From assembly GCF_000715075.1 (NCBI RefSeq), contig NC_134102.1:50601348-50665347 (forward strand): DNA of 64,000 nucleotides, given 5' to 3'. This document shows positions 31,563-42,157 of the stretch, piece by piece. The DNA is from Nicotiana tabacum. Its lineage: Eukaryota > Streptophyta > Magnoliopsida > Solanales > Solanaceae. The position numbers and the translations under genes are program-made. Below the pieces are notes generated by a model that was given only the letters and a program-made list of their open reading frames with translations, had not been told where the DNA came from and searched no databases. The first letter of the stretch is position 1. Each line of letters starts with the position of its first letter.

Positions 31563-33097
31563 ATGTCAAACTCACAAGCAGCGCCTGCACACGGTGACAA
31601 CGACCTCGGATTTCACGGCGAAAATGACAATATAGCCGCCCCAGGGATCGAGGCACCTCAGGCTGACCTCGAGGGAGCACCAATTGCAAATCCCATCGAT
31701 GTCAGTTCACATGTCGCCCTAAATGCAAATTTGGGCGTTTATCCCGAAGGTAGCATACGCAGGAAAGTTCAATCGGGTGGTCAAGGTACGCAGGGCGGAG
31801 AAGATGGTGGAGTTAGCCTCCAATTGATATTCGAAATATTACAGGCTCAACAAGCCGCTATAGCACAACTACAAAATTAGCACCGAACACCAAGTAGGAT
31901 CAAACCAGAAGTCGTTCACAGGATCGAGCCTATGCCGAAAAGGTCAAAAGCCAACGAATCGGGGACTGAACCCACCATTATGAAAATGCTTGAGGAGCTC
32001 ACTAAACAGATTGAATCGGGAGAAAAGAAAATCGAGGCAAATGACAAGAAAGTAGAGACATACAATTCCCGGGTTGACCAAATACCGGGGGCACCGCCGA
32101 TTATAAAGGGTATGGATTCAAAGAAATTCGTACAGAAGCCTTTCTCTCCAAGCGCGGCTCCGAAACCCATTCCGAAAAAATTCCGAATGCTAGAAATTCC
32201 TAAGTATTATGGGACCACTGACCCTAATGAGCATGTCACTTCTTATACATGCGCAATAAAAGGGAATGACTTGGAAGACGATGAGATTGAATCTGTTTTA
32301 CTAAGAAATTTGGAGAAACCTTGTCAAAAGGAGCAATGATATGGTACCACAATTTGCCGCCCAATTCTATCGATTCCTTCGCCATGCTTGCAGACTCCTT
32401 CGTAAAGGCACGTGCCGGAGCAATAAAGGTTGCAACTAGGAAGTCGAACCTCTTCAAGGTGAAATAAAAAGACAACGAATTGTTGAGGGAATTCGCATCT
32501 CGGTTCCAGATGGAACGCATGGAACTACCACCGGTCACAGACGATTGGGCTGTTCAAGCTTTTACTCAGGGTTTGAACGAACAAAGTTCGGTGGCATCAT
32601 GATAGCTAAATCAGAATTTAATTGAATATCCAGCAGTAACCTGGCCCGATGTACATAATCGGTACCAGTAAAAGATCAGGGTCGAGGATGATAAATTGGG
32701 GACCCCTTCCGGTTTCGTTTATCCAAACAGGCCCGTCGGCATAACTCAAAGGGATATCGACAGAGAACCCCGGTCGAACAGAGATCGGTATCAACCATAC
32801 AACGTAGATCGTAGAAACAACGGCCCAGGACGCAATCCCATCCGAAATGATCGAAGGAACGATCCCACAGAAGCACTACGATTATCAGAATACAACTTCA
32901 GCATCGATGCATCAGGTATTGTGTCAGCCATTGGGAGAATCAAAGATACTAGATGGCCCAGACCCATACAAACCGATCCATCCCAAAGAAACCCCAATCA
33001 AATATGCAAATACCATGGTACACATGGTCATAGAACCGAAGACTGCAGACAACTAAGGGAGGAGGTGGCCCGTCTATTCAACGAGGGTCACCTTTGA
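31563..33097 (+). pseudogene. gag of Tat-like element 2
   Basis: ATG at 31563 starts MSNSQAAPAHGDNDLG. A TAG at 31878-31880 interrupts the frame, which continues to FRMLEIPKYYGTTDPNEHVT (about 32187) and shifts near 32310. The core then continues (MIWYHNLPPNSIDSFAMLAD) with further stops near 32465 and 32600. The last part, 32696-33097, is Arg/Asn-rich and ends in a CKYHGTHGHRTEDC knuckle at about 33005-33046. Gag would package the element RNA. Confidence 0.85.
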
Positions 33098-33223
33098 GAA
33101 TTCTTAAATGACCGAGCTAAGAACCATTTCAAAGACAGGGATGCGAACAGGAAAAACAAGCAGGAAGAACAATAGCACGTGATTCACATGATCGTTGGTG
33201 GGGTCGATATTCCATAAGGGCCC

Positions 33224-33790
33224 GTGTTCAAACGCACTAAAGTATCAATCACCAGGGAAAAACGAACTCGAGACTCTATGCCGGAAGCAGAAGGGATCTC
33301 ACAACCTCACAATGATGCTTTGGTAATCTCTATCCTTATGAATAAAATTCAGGTTAAACGTATTTTAATTGATCCAGGAAGCTTGGCCAATATTATTCGA
33401 TCGATGGTCGTGGAACAGCTTGGCCTACAAGATCAGATCGTACCCGCAACTCGGATTCTCAATAGCTTCAACATGGCAAGTGAAACAACTAAAGGTGAAA
33501 TCATCCTACCAGTAAATGTAGCCGAAACTATTCAAGAAACAAAGTTCCATGTGATCGAGGGCGATATGAGATACAACGCACTGCTCGGAAGACCCTGGAT
33601 TCACAACATGAGGGCAGTCCCCTCAACCATTCACCAAATACTGAAGTTCCCAACACCGGATGGAGTAAAAATGGTGTATGGGGAACATCATGCTTCCAAA
33701 GAGATGTTCGCAGTCGACGAAGTAATACCGGTATCGGCGCTTTCGTCAATAAAGGGATCGGAGTCCAAAGGAAAACATGAAGCTAAATAG
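33224..33790 (+). pseudogene. Protease region of Tat-like element 2
   Basis: An open frame of 188 codons contains RILIDPGSLANIIR at about residues 47-60, where the usual Asp-Thr/Ser-Gly active site reads Asp-Pro-Gly, and later YNALLGRPWIHNMRAVPST, the conserved second half of the fold. A TAG at 33788-33790 separates it from reverse transcriptase, which follows in the same frame. Confidence 0.82.
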
Positions 33791-33916
33791 CAACCACAAC
33801 CACCAGCTTCGACTCAGTCGGAGAAGCAGGGAACGGACGAGGATGGTGACTACTGGATCCCTCGATCCTTCATAATCCCCGAGGATTTCGATGCCACCAA
33901 ATCGACAGTCGAAGAG

Positions 33917-34966
33917 TTGGAGCAAGTCATACTGATCGAGCATCTACCCGATCGAAAGGTATACCTGGGTACGGGGTTAACCCCCGAGCTCAGGGAAAAA
34001 CTCATTAAATTTCTTATCAATAATATGGATTATTTTGCTTGGTCCCACCTAGATATGATAGGGATCCTACCAGAGATCACTACACATCGACTGAGCTTGG
34101 ACCCGAAGTTTCGCCCGGTAAAACAAAAGAGATGGCCCCAGTTCGAGGTAAAACATGCATTCATCAAGGACGAGGTATCCAAACTTCTCAAAATAGGATC
34201 CATTCGGGAAGTAAAATATCCCGAATGGTTAGCAAACGTAGTCGTAGTCCCTAAAAAGGGAAATAAACTTAGAATGTGCGTAGACTATAAAGATTTAAAC
34301 AAAGCATGTCCTAAAAACTCTTTTCCTCTGCCCAATATCGATCGCATGATCGATGCCACAGCCAGCCACGAGATCCTTAGTTTTCTCAATGCCTACTCTG
34401 GGTACAATAAAATACAAATGAACCCGGAGGATCAGGAAAAGACTTCGTTCATCACTAGGTACGACACCTATTATTATAATGTAATGCCGTTTGGACTAAA
34501 AAATGTTGGTGCCACTTATCAACGCTTAGTAAATCGAATATTCGAAGAACAAATAGGTAAATCAATGGAGGTTTATATTGACGATATGCTAGTTAAGTCC
34601 CTGCGAGCAGAGGACCATTTGACACATTTGCAGGAGACCTTCGATTTTCTAAGGAAACACTACATGAAACTCAACCCGGAGAAATGTGCATTCGGGGTCG
34701 GCTCGGGCAAGTTCCTCGGCTTTATGGTATCAAATCGCGGGATCGAAATCAACCCCGATAAGATCAAGGCAATTGAAGACGTCACAGCCGTGGACAATGT
34801 TAAGGCCGTACAAAGAATAATAGGGCGCATAGCCGCCCTAGGCCGATTCATCCCGCGGTCTTCAAATAGAAGTCACAGGTTCTTCTCACTCCTCAAAAAG
34901 AAGAACAATTTTGCATGGACCCCGGAATGCCAACAAGCATTGGAAGAATTAAAGAGGTACCTCTGA
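33917..34966 (+). pseudogene. Reverse transcriptase of Tat-like element 2
   Basis: A 349-codon frame covers the polymerase: CVDYKDLNKACPKNSFPLPN, then MPFGLKNVGATYQRLVNRIF, and the catalytic YIDD at residues 220-223 (34574-34585) followed by MLVKSL. The connection (FAWTPECQQALEELKRYL) leads to a premature TGA at 34964-34966, after which the RNase H region continues in other frames. The domain itself is intact to the eye. It would copy element RNA into DNA. Confidence 0.9.
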
Positions 34967-35011
34967 AGCCTGCCACTGCTTCATACTCCGAAAACGGACT
35001 AGCAACTCTAC

Positions 35012-35923
35012 TTGTACTTAGCAGTCTCGGAAATCATAGTAAGTGGGGTCCTAGTTCGAGAAGAGAAAGGTACGCAATTTCCTGTTTACTATGTTAGTCA
35101 AACTTTAGGTGAGGCCGAGACCCGGTACTCACACTTAGAAAAATTAGCGCTTGCCCTAATAAGCGCCTCTAGGAGATTAAAACCATATTTTCAGTATCAC
35201 CCGATCTGTCTGGTAACTACTTATCCCCTTCACAATATTTTGCATAAGCCCGAACTTTCGGGCCGATTGGACAAATGGGCCGTCGAGATTAGTGGGTACG
35301 ATATCGAGTATCGACCCTGAACGACCATTAAGTCTCAAATCTTAGCGGACTTCGTGGCCGACTTTACGCCAGCCCTCGTACCCGAGGTCGAAAAGGAACT
35401 ATTATTAAAGTCGTGTACATCATTGGGGGTGTGAACCCTCTTCACAGACGGCGCTTCGAACGTGAAGGGGTCCGGGCTAGGCATCGTTTTGAAGTCACCC
35501 ACGGGTAATACAATTAGACAAACTATCAAAACTTCCAAGTTAACTAACAATGAGGCCGAGTATGAAGCCATGATTACAGGTCTCGAGCTAGCTAAAGGTT
35601 TGGGAGCAGAGGTCATCGAGGCCAAATGTGACTCCCTGCTTGTGGTAAACCAAGTCAACAGAACCTTCGAGATTCGAGAAGATCGAATGTAGAGGTACTT
35701 GGACAAACTACAGGGGACTCTACATCGGTTTAAAGAATGGACCCTACAGCATGTGCCTCGAGAACAAAATAGCGAGGCCGATGCCCTTGCAAATTTGGGG
35801 TCATCAGTCGAAGACAACGAGATTAGCTCAGGGACTGTCGTACAACTTTCAAGGTCAGTAATCGAAGAAGGCCACGCTGAAGTAAACTCCACAAGTCTAA
35901 CCTGGGATTGGAGGAACAAATAA
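35012..35923 (+). pseudogene. Two RNase H-like regions of Tat-like element 2
   Basis: The first part (35012-35320) reads FPVYYVSQTLGEAETRYSHL, then NILHKPELSGRLDKWAVEIS. The second (about 35438-35923) begins with a FTDGASNVKGSGLGIVLKSP block and includes KLTNNEAEYEAMITGLELAK and VPREQNSEADALANLGSS, the usual RNase H Asp/Glu/Asp signatures. A tandem RNase H arrangement, degenerate then archaeal-type, is typical of Tat elements. Stops lie at 35318 and 35690. Confidence 0.8.
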
Positions 35924-35929
35924 ATCGAG

Positions 35930-37089
35930 TACCTAAAGAATGGGAAGCTTCCATCGGATCCTAAGGAATCGAGGACTCTACGTACGAAGGTCGCACGATT
36001 CACATTGGCCGAAGATGGAACATTTTATAAAAGGATGTTCGATGGACCATTGGCACATGCGGAAATCATTCCGGTGCTGAATCATTGGTTCACAAAGTCA
36101 TCAGAGCAGGATACTATTAGGTCGATATAGAAAAGGATACAAAAGAGTTTGTTCGAAAGTGTGACAAATGTCAAAGGTATGCACCGATGATTCACCAACC
36201 TGGAGAGCAACTCCACTAAGTCTTATCCCTATGGCCATTCATGAAATGGGGAATGAATATCGTCAGCCCTCTACCATCGGCCCCAAGTAAAGATAAATTT
36301 ATTTTGTTTGTGACCGACTATTTCTCTAAGTGGGTTGAAGCACAGGCTTTCGAGAAAATTAGAGAGAAAGAAGTCATAGACTTCATCTGGGACCACATTA
36401 TATGCCGATTCGGGATGCCTGCCGAGATCGTATGCGACAATGGAAAGCAATTCGTCGGCAGCAAAGTGACAGTTTCTTGAAGATCACAAAATAAAAAGGA
36501 TCCTATCGACGCCGTATCATCCTAGTGGGAACGGACAGGCCGAATCGACAAACAAGACCATCATTCAAAATCTAAAGAAAAGATTGAACGACGCTAAGGG
36601 AAAATAGAGAGAAATATTTCCCGAAGCCTTTGGCCGTATAGAACAACGTCAAAATCCAGTACGGAGGCAACACCATTCTCTTTAGTATATGGTGCCGAAG
36701 CTCTGATCCCGGTTGAAGTCGGGGAACCTAGCGTCAGGTTTCGATATACAACGGAAGAGTCAAATCACAAGGCAATGAATACAAGCCTCGAATTGCTAGA
36801 TAAAAAGCGGGAAGCCGCCCTCGTTCGAATGGCCGCACAGAAATGACGGATCGAAAGGTACTACAATCGAAGAGCTAATCTTCGACACTTTAAAATTGGG
36901 GACTTGGTTCTGAGGAAGGTCACCCTCAATACTCGAGACCCAAATGAAGGAAAACTTGGCCCGAACTGGGAGGGACCGTATCAGGTCCTCGATATCATCG
37001 GAAAGGGATCCTACAAACTTGGCACGATGAACGACGAACAATTACCAAACAATTGGAACATATCACTCCTCAAACGATATTACTGCTAA
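35930..37089 (+). pseudogene. Integrase of Tat-like element 2
   Basis: A zinc-binding region ends with CDKCQR at about 36160-36177. The core (36241-36480) reads WGMNIVSPLPSAP, where the family has an Asp (GMDIV), so the first catalytic residue is Asn here. The second Asp is kept in IVCDNGKQFVGSK. After a frameshift near 36478 the distal Glu block (GQAESTNKTIIQNLKKRL) follows. A C-terminal GKLGPNWEGPYQVLDIIGKG module ends at a stop at 37087-37089. The enzyme is inactive by frameshift and probably by substitution. Confidence 0.86.
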
Positions 37090-37919
37090 GGTACGACCTT
37101 TTCCATTTTCGTTTATATTATACTAACCCTTTGCAGGTGTTTAATCGAAGACACCCAAGGATTCTTCACATACAAAGTCCTTAGGTCTGAAAGCACGCGT
37201 TGCACTCTTTTTCCCTTGGACCGATTTTTGTCCCAAATGGGTTTTTCTGGCGAGGTTTTTAATGAGGCAACCATTGTTCGTGCTAACTTAGAGCAATTCA
37301 ACAGTATCCGAGGCTCCTTTACAATCAACCTCGAATACTGGGGGGTATCACCCTCAGATAGTTACAAGGAAAATACTTCATGTCGACAGGATTTCGATAG
37401 GCAAATTTTGTAAAGGACCGAACGGTCAAATGAACCGTGTCCATGTAGATTACTCGAGCCCTAATGGCAAAACGTGTACGCATGTATAATATATTGAAAA
37501 AAGTATTTTTCCTCTCTAGATATTTCATGCCTTAGAGAAATTTTTACTTTACAATGTCGTGCTTGTGATCTATTGTGGAAACTGGCTTAAGGGCCGATCA
37601 CAACTAAAGTTCGAACAATTGACCCCGCACTCGGGGACTGCCATCCAAAATATCGACACGATCGAATTACTAAAACCTCGAGATCGTAAGACCTTAAAAA
37701 GGTAACCCTCGATTTTATAGGCCACGACCACCCTACTTGGGGATTGATACTTCGAACAAGTTCGAAGTATAATAGGGGAACAAGCCCTAAAGGCGAATCC
37801 TAAGCTAAAGGCTACGGTCAAATTAACACGGTTCGGAGACGTTCGATTTCCGTTATAAAACAGACCTTCGAATATTTTCATAAACCGGTTAAAAAGGCTA
37901 CCCTCGACTGAATTACTAA

Positions 37920-38115
37920 GGGTCTGGATAATATCGACCCTCAAAAACCCTAATGGGTACAAAGTCATTCGAACTCTCGAACAAATTCTTAATTTTATGC
38001 TAAGGCATTACGAAACAAAGGGTCTGGATAATATCGACCCTTGAAAACCCTAATGGGTACGGAATCATTCAAACTCTCGAGCAAATCCCTTATTTAATGA
38101 TAAGGTACAACAGAT
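37920..38115 (+). repeat. Tandem repeat, period 100 bp, two units
   Basis: GGGTCTGGATAATATCGACC followed by AAAACCCTAATGGGTAC and CATTC.AACTCTCGA.CAAAT occurs at 37920 and at 38020. The second unit is slightly diverged. Confidence 0.85.
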
Positions 38116-38206
38116 TTTATATGATTAAACAATAAACTTTTCAAGCCGAAAAGAGGGAGAAAGACATTCTTTTTACTATGGTGGCCGTATCGGCCTAATT
38201 CAAGAG

Positions 38207-38266
38207 CCTAAAGGGCCATTTTATTTATGAATTCGAGAGCCTAAAGGGCCATTTTATTTCTGAGTT
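38207..38266 (+). repeat. Short direct repeat
   Basis: GAGCCTAAAGGGCCATTTTA with TT.TGA occurs twice, about 34 bp apart, in the same spacer. Confidence 0.75.
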
Positions 38267-38575
38267 AGAGAAATCATCCTCACTCAATTAAAACCTAAGG
38301 GTCACTCTACTTCGAGTTCGAGCAAGTACTCACTCGATTTTAAAGACTACGCTGGTCCGACTTCGGTCTAGTTGCCTAAAGTCCCAAACTTGTGAGCAAA
38401 ATCTCCATAAGGCATGAAGGCATGAATGAAATAGAATTTTTACAAGACAAGAAATAGAATAAAGACAAGTCAAAAAGAAAAAAGATCTTTTATATATACG
38501 AAGATATTTACAAGGATCGATCAAGGTCCCGCACAAAAAATTAAAAAAGAAAAAACCTACGATTCCTAATTTTCC

Positions 38576-41136
38576 TCAGGGGCAGCTTCTTCTCCATAGA
38601 GGTCCTCCCCATTCTCGGACCTGCTCTTGCTGCCATCATCATCATCATTGGAAGAGGCCACTGCTCCAGCATCAGCTTCATGCTCTTTAGCCTTTATATC
38701 TCGTCGGTAAGATCGAAATCTAGAGCGTGGATCTCCTCGAGGGTTTCCCTCCGAGATTGGAATTTGACGAGTTCAGCAATCCAAGGTGCTCGAGTTTGAG
38801 CGGTCTCGGCTACCTTTCTTGCTTGGACTTGAGCGGCTTCGGCATCGGCCCGGTAGACAGCCACGATCACCTCTAGCTCGGCCTTTGCCTTTTCGGCTTC
38901 AGATTTGGCCTTTGCAAGTTCGGAAGCCAACCGAGCCTCGATCTCCTCTATTTTCTTTCCCTGAGCTGAGCTCTTCTCCTTCATGCCTCGAAGCTGACTT
39001 TCAACCGATGACAATTGGGCTCGAGCAACCTCTTTTTTAGCAGCAAGGCGGTCCATACTTTCTTTCCACCCCAAGGTCTCCGCCTTCATCACGTCGACCT
39101 CCTAGTAGAATTGCTCGATCCTCTCGACCTTCTGCTATAGCTGTGAGATTGAAATGTTAGCCATCGTTCCCGAATCGAGCCCATGAGCTTTTAAGATTTT
39201 CATTACCTGCTCGATTCGGTTGGTCTGATCTTTGTGAGCTGTGGCCAACTCGGTTCGGAGGTCCTTGATATTTTCTTCTTTTTGCCCACCGAGAAGGTTG
39301 AGGGAATTCCTCTCCTCGGTAAGCCTTTGAATGTCGGCTTCGTACCGACTCAGCTCAGCTCGAGACCGAGAAAATACTTCCCGATGAAGCGCTGAGGCCT
39401 ACGCAGAAAGAAGAAAAGAAGTTAGATTGGAAGAGAAAAATGAACACAAAGGTAATACCAACAAAGGGAGTTAAGGCTTACCCGATTCATAGCTTGCTGT
39501 GCTTCGTTGAAAAGGCTCGATGCCTCGCCCGAGTCCTTCCTCGAGACCTCCAAGTTGCTCAGGCCGGTAGCATCTTCAACCCTAGTAAAGTAATCATGGA
39601 AGGGGTCCTCCCTTCCGTGGTCTCCTTCGATGGAGGGGGTCTTCAAGGCCCGAGCCTCTTGAATCATCTCCTCAGAAAATAAGGGGAGCAGCGGGGAGCC
39701 TCCAATTTCTATTGCCCCAAGAGGATCACTTGGGGCGTTATCTCCATCTCGAGGGGCCTCTAGACCAGCCCTTATAGCCGTACCCACCGTTGGCTCTTTA
39801 TCGTGGGAGGCATCTTCAATCCTCGGTGACTCGGGGACTTCGCCCAAGTCTCTTCCCGAGACCCCCTCATCTCGAGATGGAGTCTCTATAGCCTTCACCG
39901 ATTCAGTGGCCTTTGGGGCCTCAGTGCACATTCCCACTCGGGCCACCAGCCCGGAGTCGTCTTCTTTCTCTTTTTTATCTTCCTTCCTTGGATGCCGAAC
40001 ATAGTCTTTGGTGAGATGGATGATGTTCTTCTTCGACTTACGAGCCTTCTTCTTCTTAGGTTTTGGATCCTTGGAGGTTGATGTCTTTTTCCTCTTTTTG
40101 TCCTTCGCCAGTTTCGGTGTCAGTATCGAAATCTCCTCCTCACTAGATAGAGGCCTCATGACCGCATCCTTGCCCAGGCCTGTACACAAGAAAATTGAAT
40201 AAGTAGAAGAAGGGCATCTTAATTGAATCATCAAATACACAAACAAGTGGGCTTACCATGAGTCTTGGCCTCCCATCGGCCCTGTGATAAATTGTGTCAT
40301 GAGCGCTCGATGTATGTAGAGGTCGAGGCCAGGTTCTGAACCCAGCTCTCGAGATCGGGAATCGCATGGGGCATCCAAGCGACCACTACATCATGGAAAA
40401 AGACATTGATGAGAAAAGACAAAGGAACAAATAATACATGGAAGCTGACAGTGAGACGGTACTTACGATTCATGTTCCATTTCTCAAGAAATGGCATCTT
40501 CTCGGTTGGGATTAGGTCGGAAGTCCTCACTCGAATGAACCAACCCATCCAGCCTCAATCCTTATCCTCGTCTATGCCCGAGAACAATACTTTGGTAGCC
40601 CGACATTGAAGTTTTATTAACCCTCCTCGATAGAGGCGGGGGCTATATAATCTGATAAGGTGATCGAGGGTGAAAGGGAGTCCCTCGATTTTGCTCATGA
40701 AGAATCGGAGCAGAATAATAATTCTCCGAAATGAAGGATCGATTTGGCCTAGGGTTATTTGATATTGACGACAAAAATCAACGATGACGGGCTCGAGGGG
40801 GCCTAGTGTGAAAGGGTAAGTGTAAACACTTAGAAACCCTTCCACATGGGTGGTGATGTCTTCTTCCTGGGTCGGGATCACCACATCTTTGCCCTCCCAG
40901 TTGTAGTCTTTCTTTACCTGCTTAAGGTATCCCTCAGTTATTGAGCATATATACCTCGACACGGGCTTGCATCGACCAGGAATCAACGAGGCTTTATCAA
41001 TCTTGAAATCGGAGTTTAGCGCACACTCCCCAGGAATGCATTCCTCAAGACGGGGTTCCACCAGCGTTTTCCCGCCGGCCGGTTGAGAAGATGAAGCAAC
41101 TTCTTTTTGAGGTACCGTTTTCGATGTTTTTGCCAT
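38576..41136 (-). pseudogene. Antisense reading frame of Tat-like element 2
   Basis: ATG at 41136 (MAKTSKTVPQKEVASSS) opens a frame with VYTYPFTLGPLEPVIVDFCR, then FRRIIILLRFFMSKIEGLPF and LIRLYSPRLYRGG. A TGA at 40555-40557 interrupts it before GWMGWFIRVRTSDL and a GTAAGT donor near 40466. The second block (about 40180-39486) is a Lys-rich, charged linker (KKKKARKSKKNI). The third (39092-38694) is an Ala/Glu/Lys coiled coil (ASELAKAKSEAEKAKAELEV), with an acidic tail to a TAG at 38576-38578 after a frameshift. The same domain order and direction relative to the element occur in element 1, so this is a shared Tat component. Its function is unknown; control of the element or of host factors is conjecture. 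Confidence 0.78.
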
Positions 41137-41488
41137 TTTTGTGTAAGTTTAAAGGAGAGGAAGATAATAGGACTTGGCGTTTGAGAAATGATTAACTGCA
41201 AAACCTGAAGATTTGTAAAAGGGAAGAACTTAAGAGATGTAAAAGCTTTGGAGATTAGAAGGAAGTGAAAGTAAAGTTTGAATCAATGAGGAAGGGGTCT
41301 ATTTATTGGATTCACGGCGACGGTTCAAATGCACTAGTGACCGACCACCAACTGACACTCATTAATTACTTGGGAAACTATACCGACGGGATATTTTGGT
41401 CACTTCCGTCGCTTATGTCACGACGGTGATGTCATGGCAGGTCGAGATAAAAATCGAAGGCTCAATTCATTTCTTGTCATTACACTCC

Positions 41489-41507
41489 AAAAAATGAGGG
41501 AACTATC
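41489..41507 (+). other. Polypurine tract of Tat-like element 2
   Basis: AAAAAATGAGGGAACTATC lies directly before the 3' LTR. It is purine-rich as expected for the plus-strand primer, though not pure. Confidence 0.6.
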
Positions 41508-42152
41508 TGTATATGGTTAAAACCGAACCCACCCAATTTTTCTATCAGACCGAAACCAGGGAGCTACATCGAAGGTCGGCCCCGAAGTGGATCTGACCAA
41601 GGTATGAGGACAAAGTACCAAGTTCGATATTCGAGGTACCTGTCGAGTTCGAGGCCAGTAGCGATCGAGACCGAATAAGACAGGCATCGAGCAAGATCGA
41701 AGATAACATAATAACAGAAAGGCAAAATATCCATGACTGATCGAAGATCATGGCGGAAATCTCGGAACAGATCAAATTAAGAATGATTAATTAGCTAATC
41801 ATAGAATTTCCTTCTGTAATTAGAGTTATACCATAAGTAGAATTCCTCTACTATATAAAGGGGAGTATTAACCATTTGTAAGGACACATTGTTCACAGAT
41901 ATCAAAGTTATATAATTCTCTTTCTCGTTTATACTATTGTTCATCAGTTTGTTATATTTTGATTGTTCTTACATCAACTAGTTCGAGGGTATCCAAACTT
42001 GAGGGCTGAGTTCCATTCTAACACTGGTTTGCTTTACTTTATAGTTTATTTCTGTTATTAATCTTCATATTTATCAATTGGTATTAAGTAAAATCACGTG
42101 TCCTTAGAACCACATTATAAGTTTAATTATTATCAAATTTTAAGGGTAAACA
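41508..42152 (+). repeat. 3' LTR of Tat-like element 2
   Basis: Partner of 30828-31451 with the same TG...CA ends, followed directly by the AAGTC target duplication. Confidence 0.93.
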
Positions 42153-42157
42153 AAGTC

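Larger units (their letters stand above)
37090..38575. other. Spacer between pol and antisense frame, Tat-like element 2
   Basis: No supported gene. It holds two direct repeats listed separately and otherwise unstructured sequence, comparable in position to 21415-22456 of element 1. Confidence 0.6.
30828..42152 (+). mobile_element. Tat-like Ty3/gypsy retrotransposon 2
   Basis: Direct LTRs at 30828-31451 and 41508-42152, both TG...CA, bound 11.3 kb with perfect AAGTC target duplications (30823-30827 and 42153-42157). The order is primer site, gag, protease, reverse transcriptase, two RNase H-like regions and integrase on the plus strand, then an untranslated spacer, an antisense frame on the minus strand and a polypurine tract. 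By eye the LTRs differ at about 40 of 620 sites plus one 20-bp indel. Stops and frameshifts occur in gag and pol, so it is not autonomous. Confidence 0.93.

Noticed and set aside
35335..36003. 222-codon minus-strand frame in Tat-like element 2
   Set aside because: It lies opposite the RNase H region and mirrors its codons.
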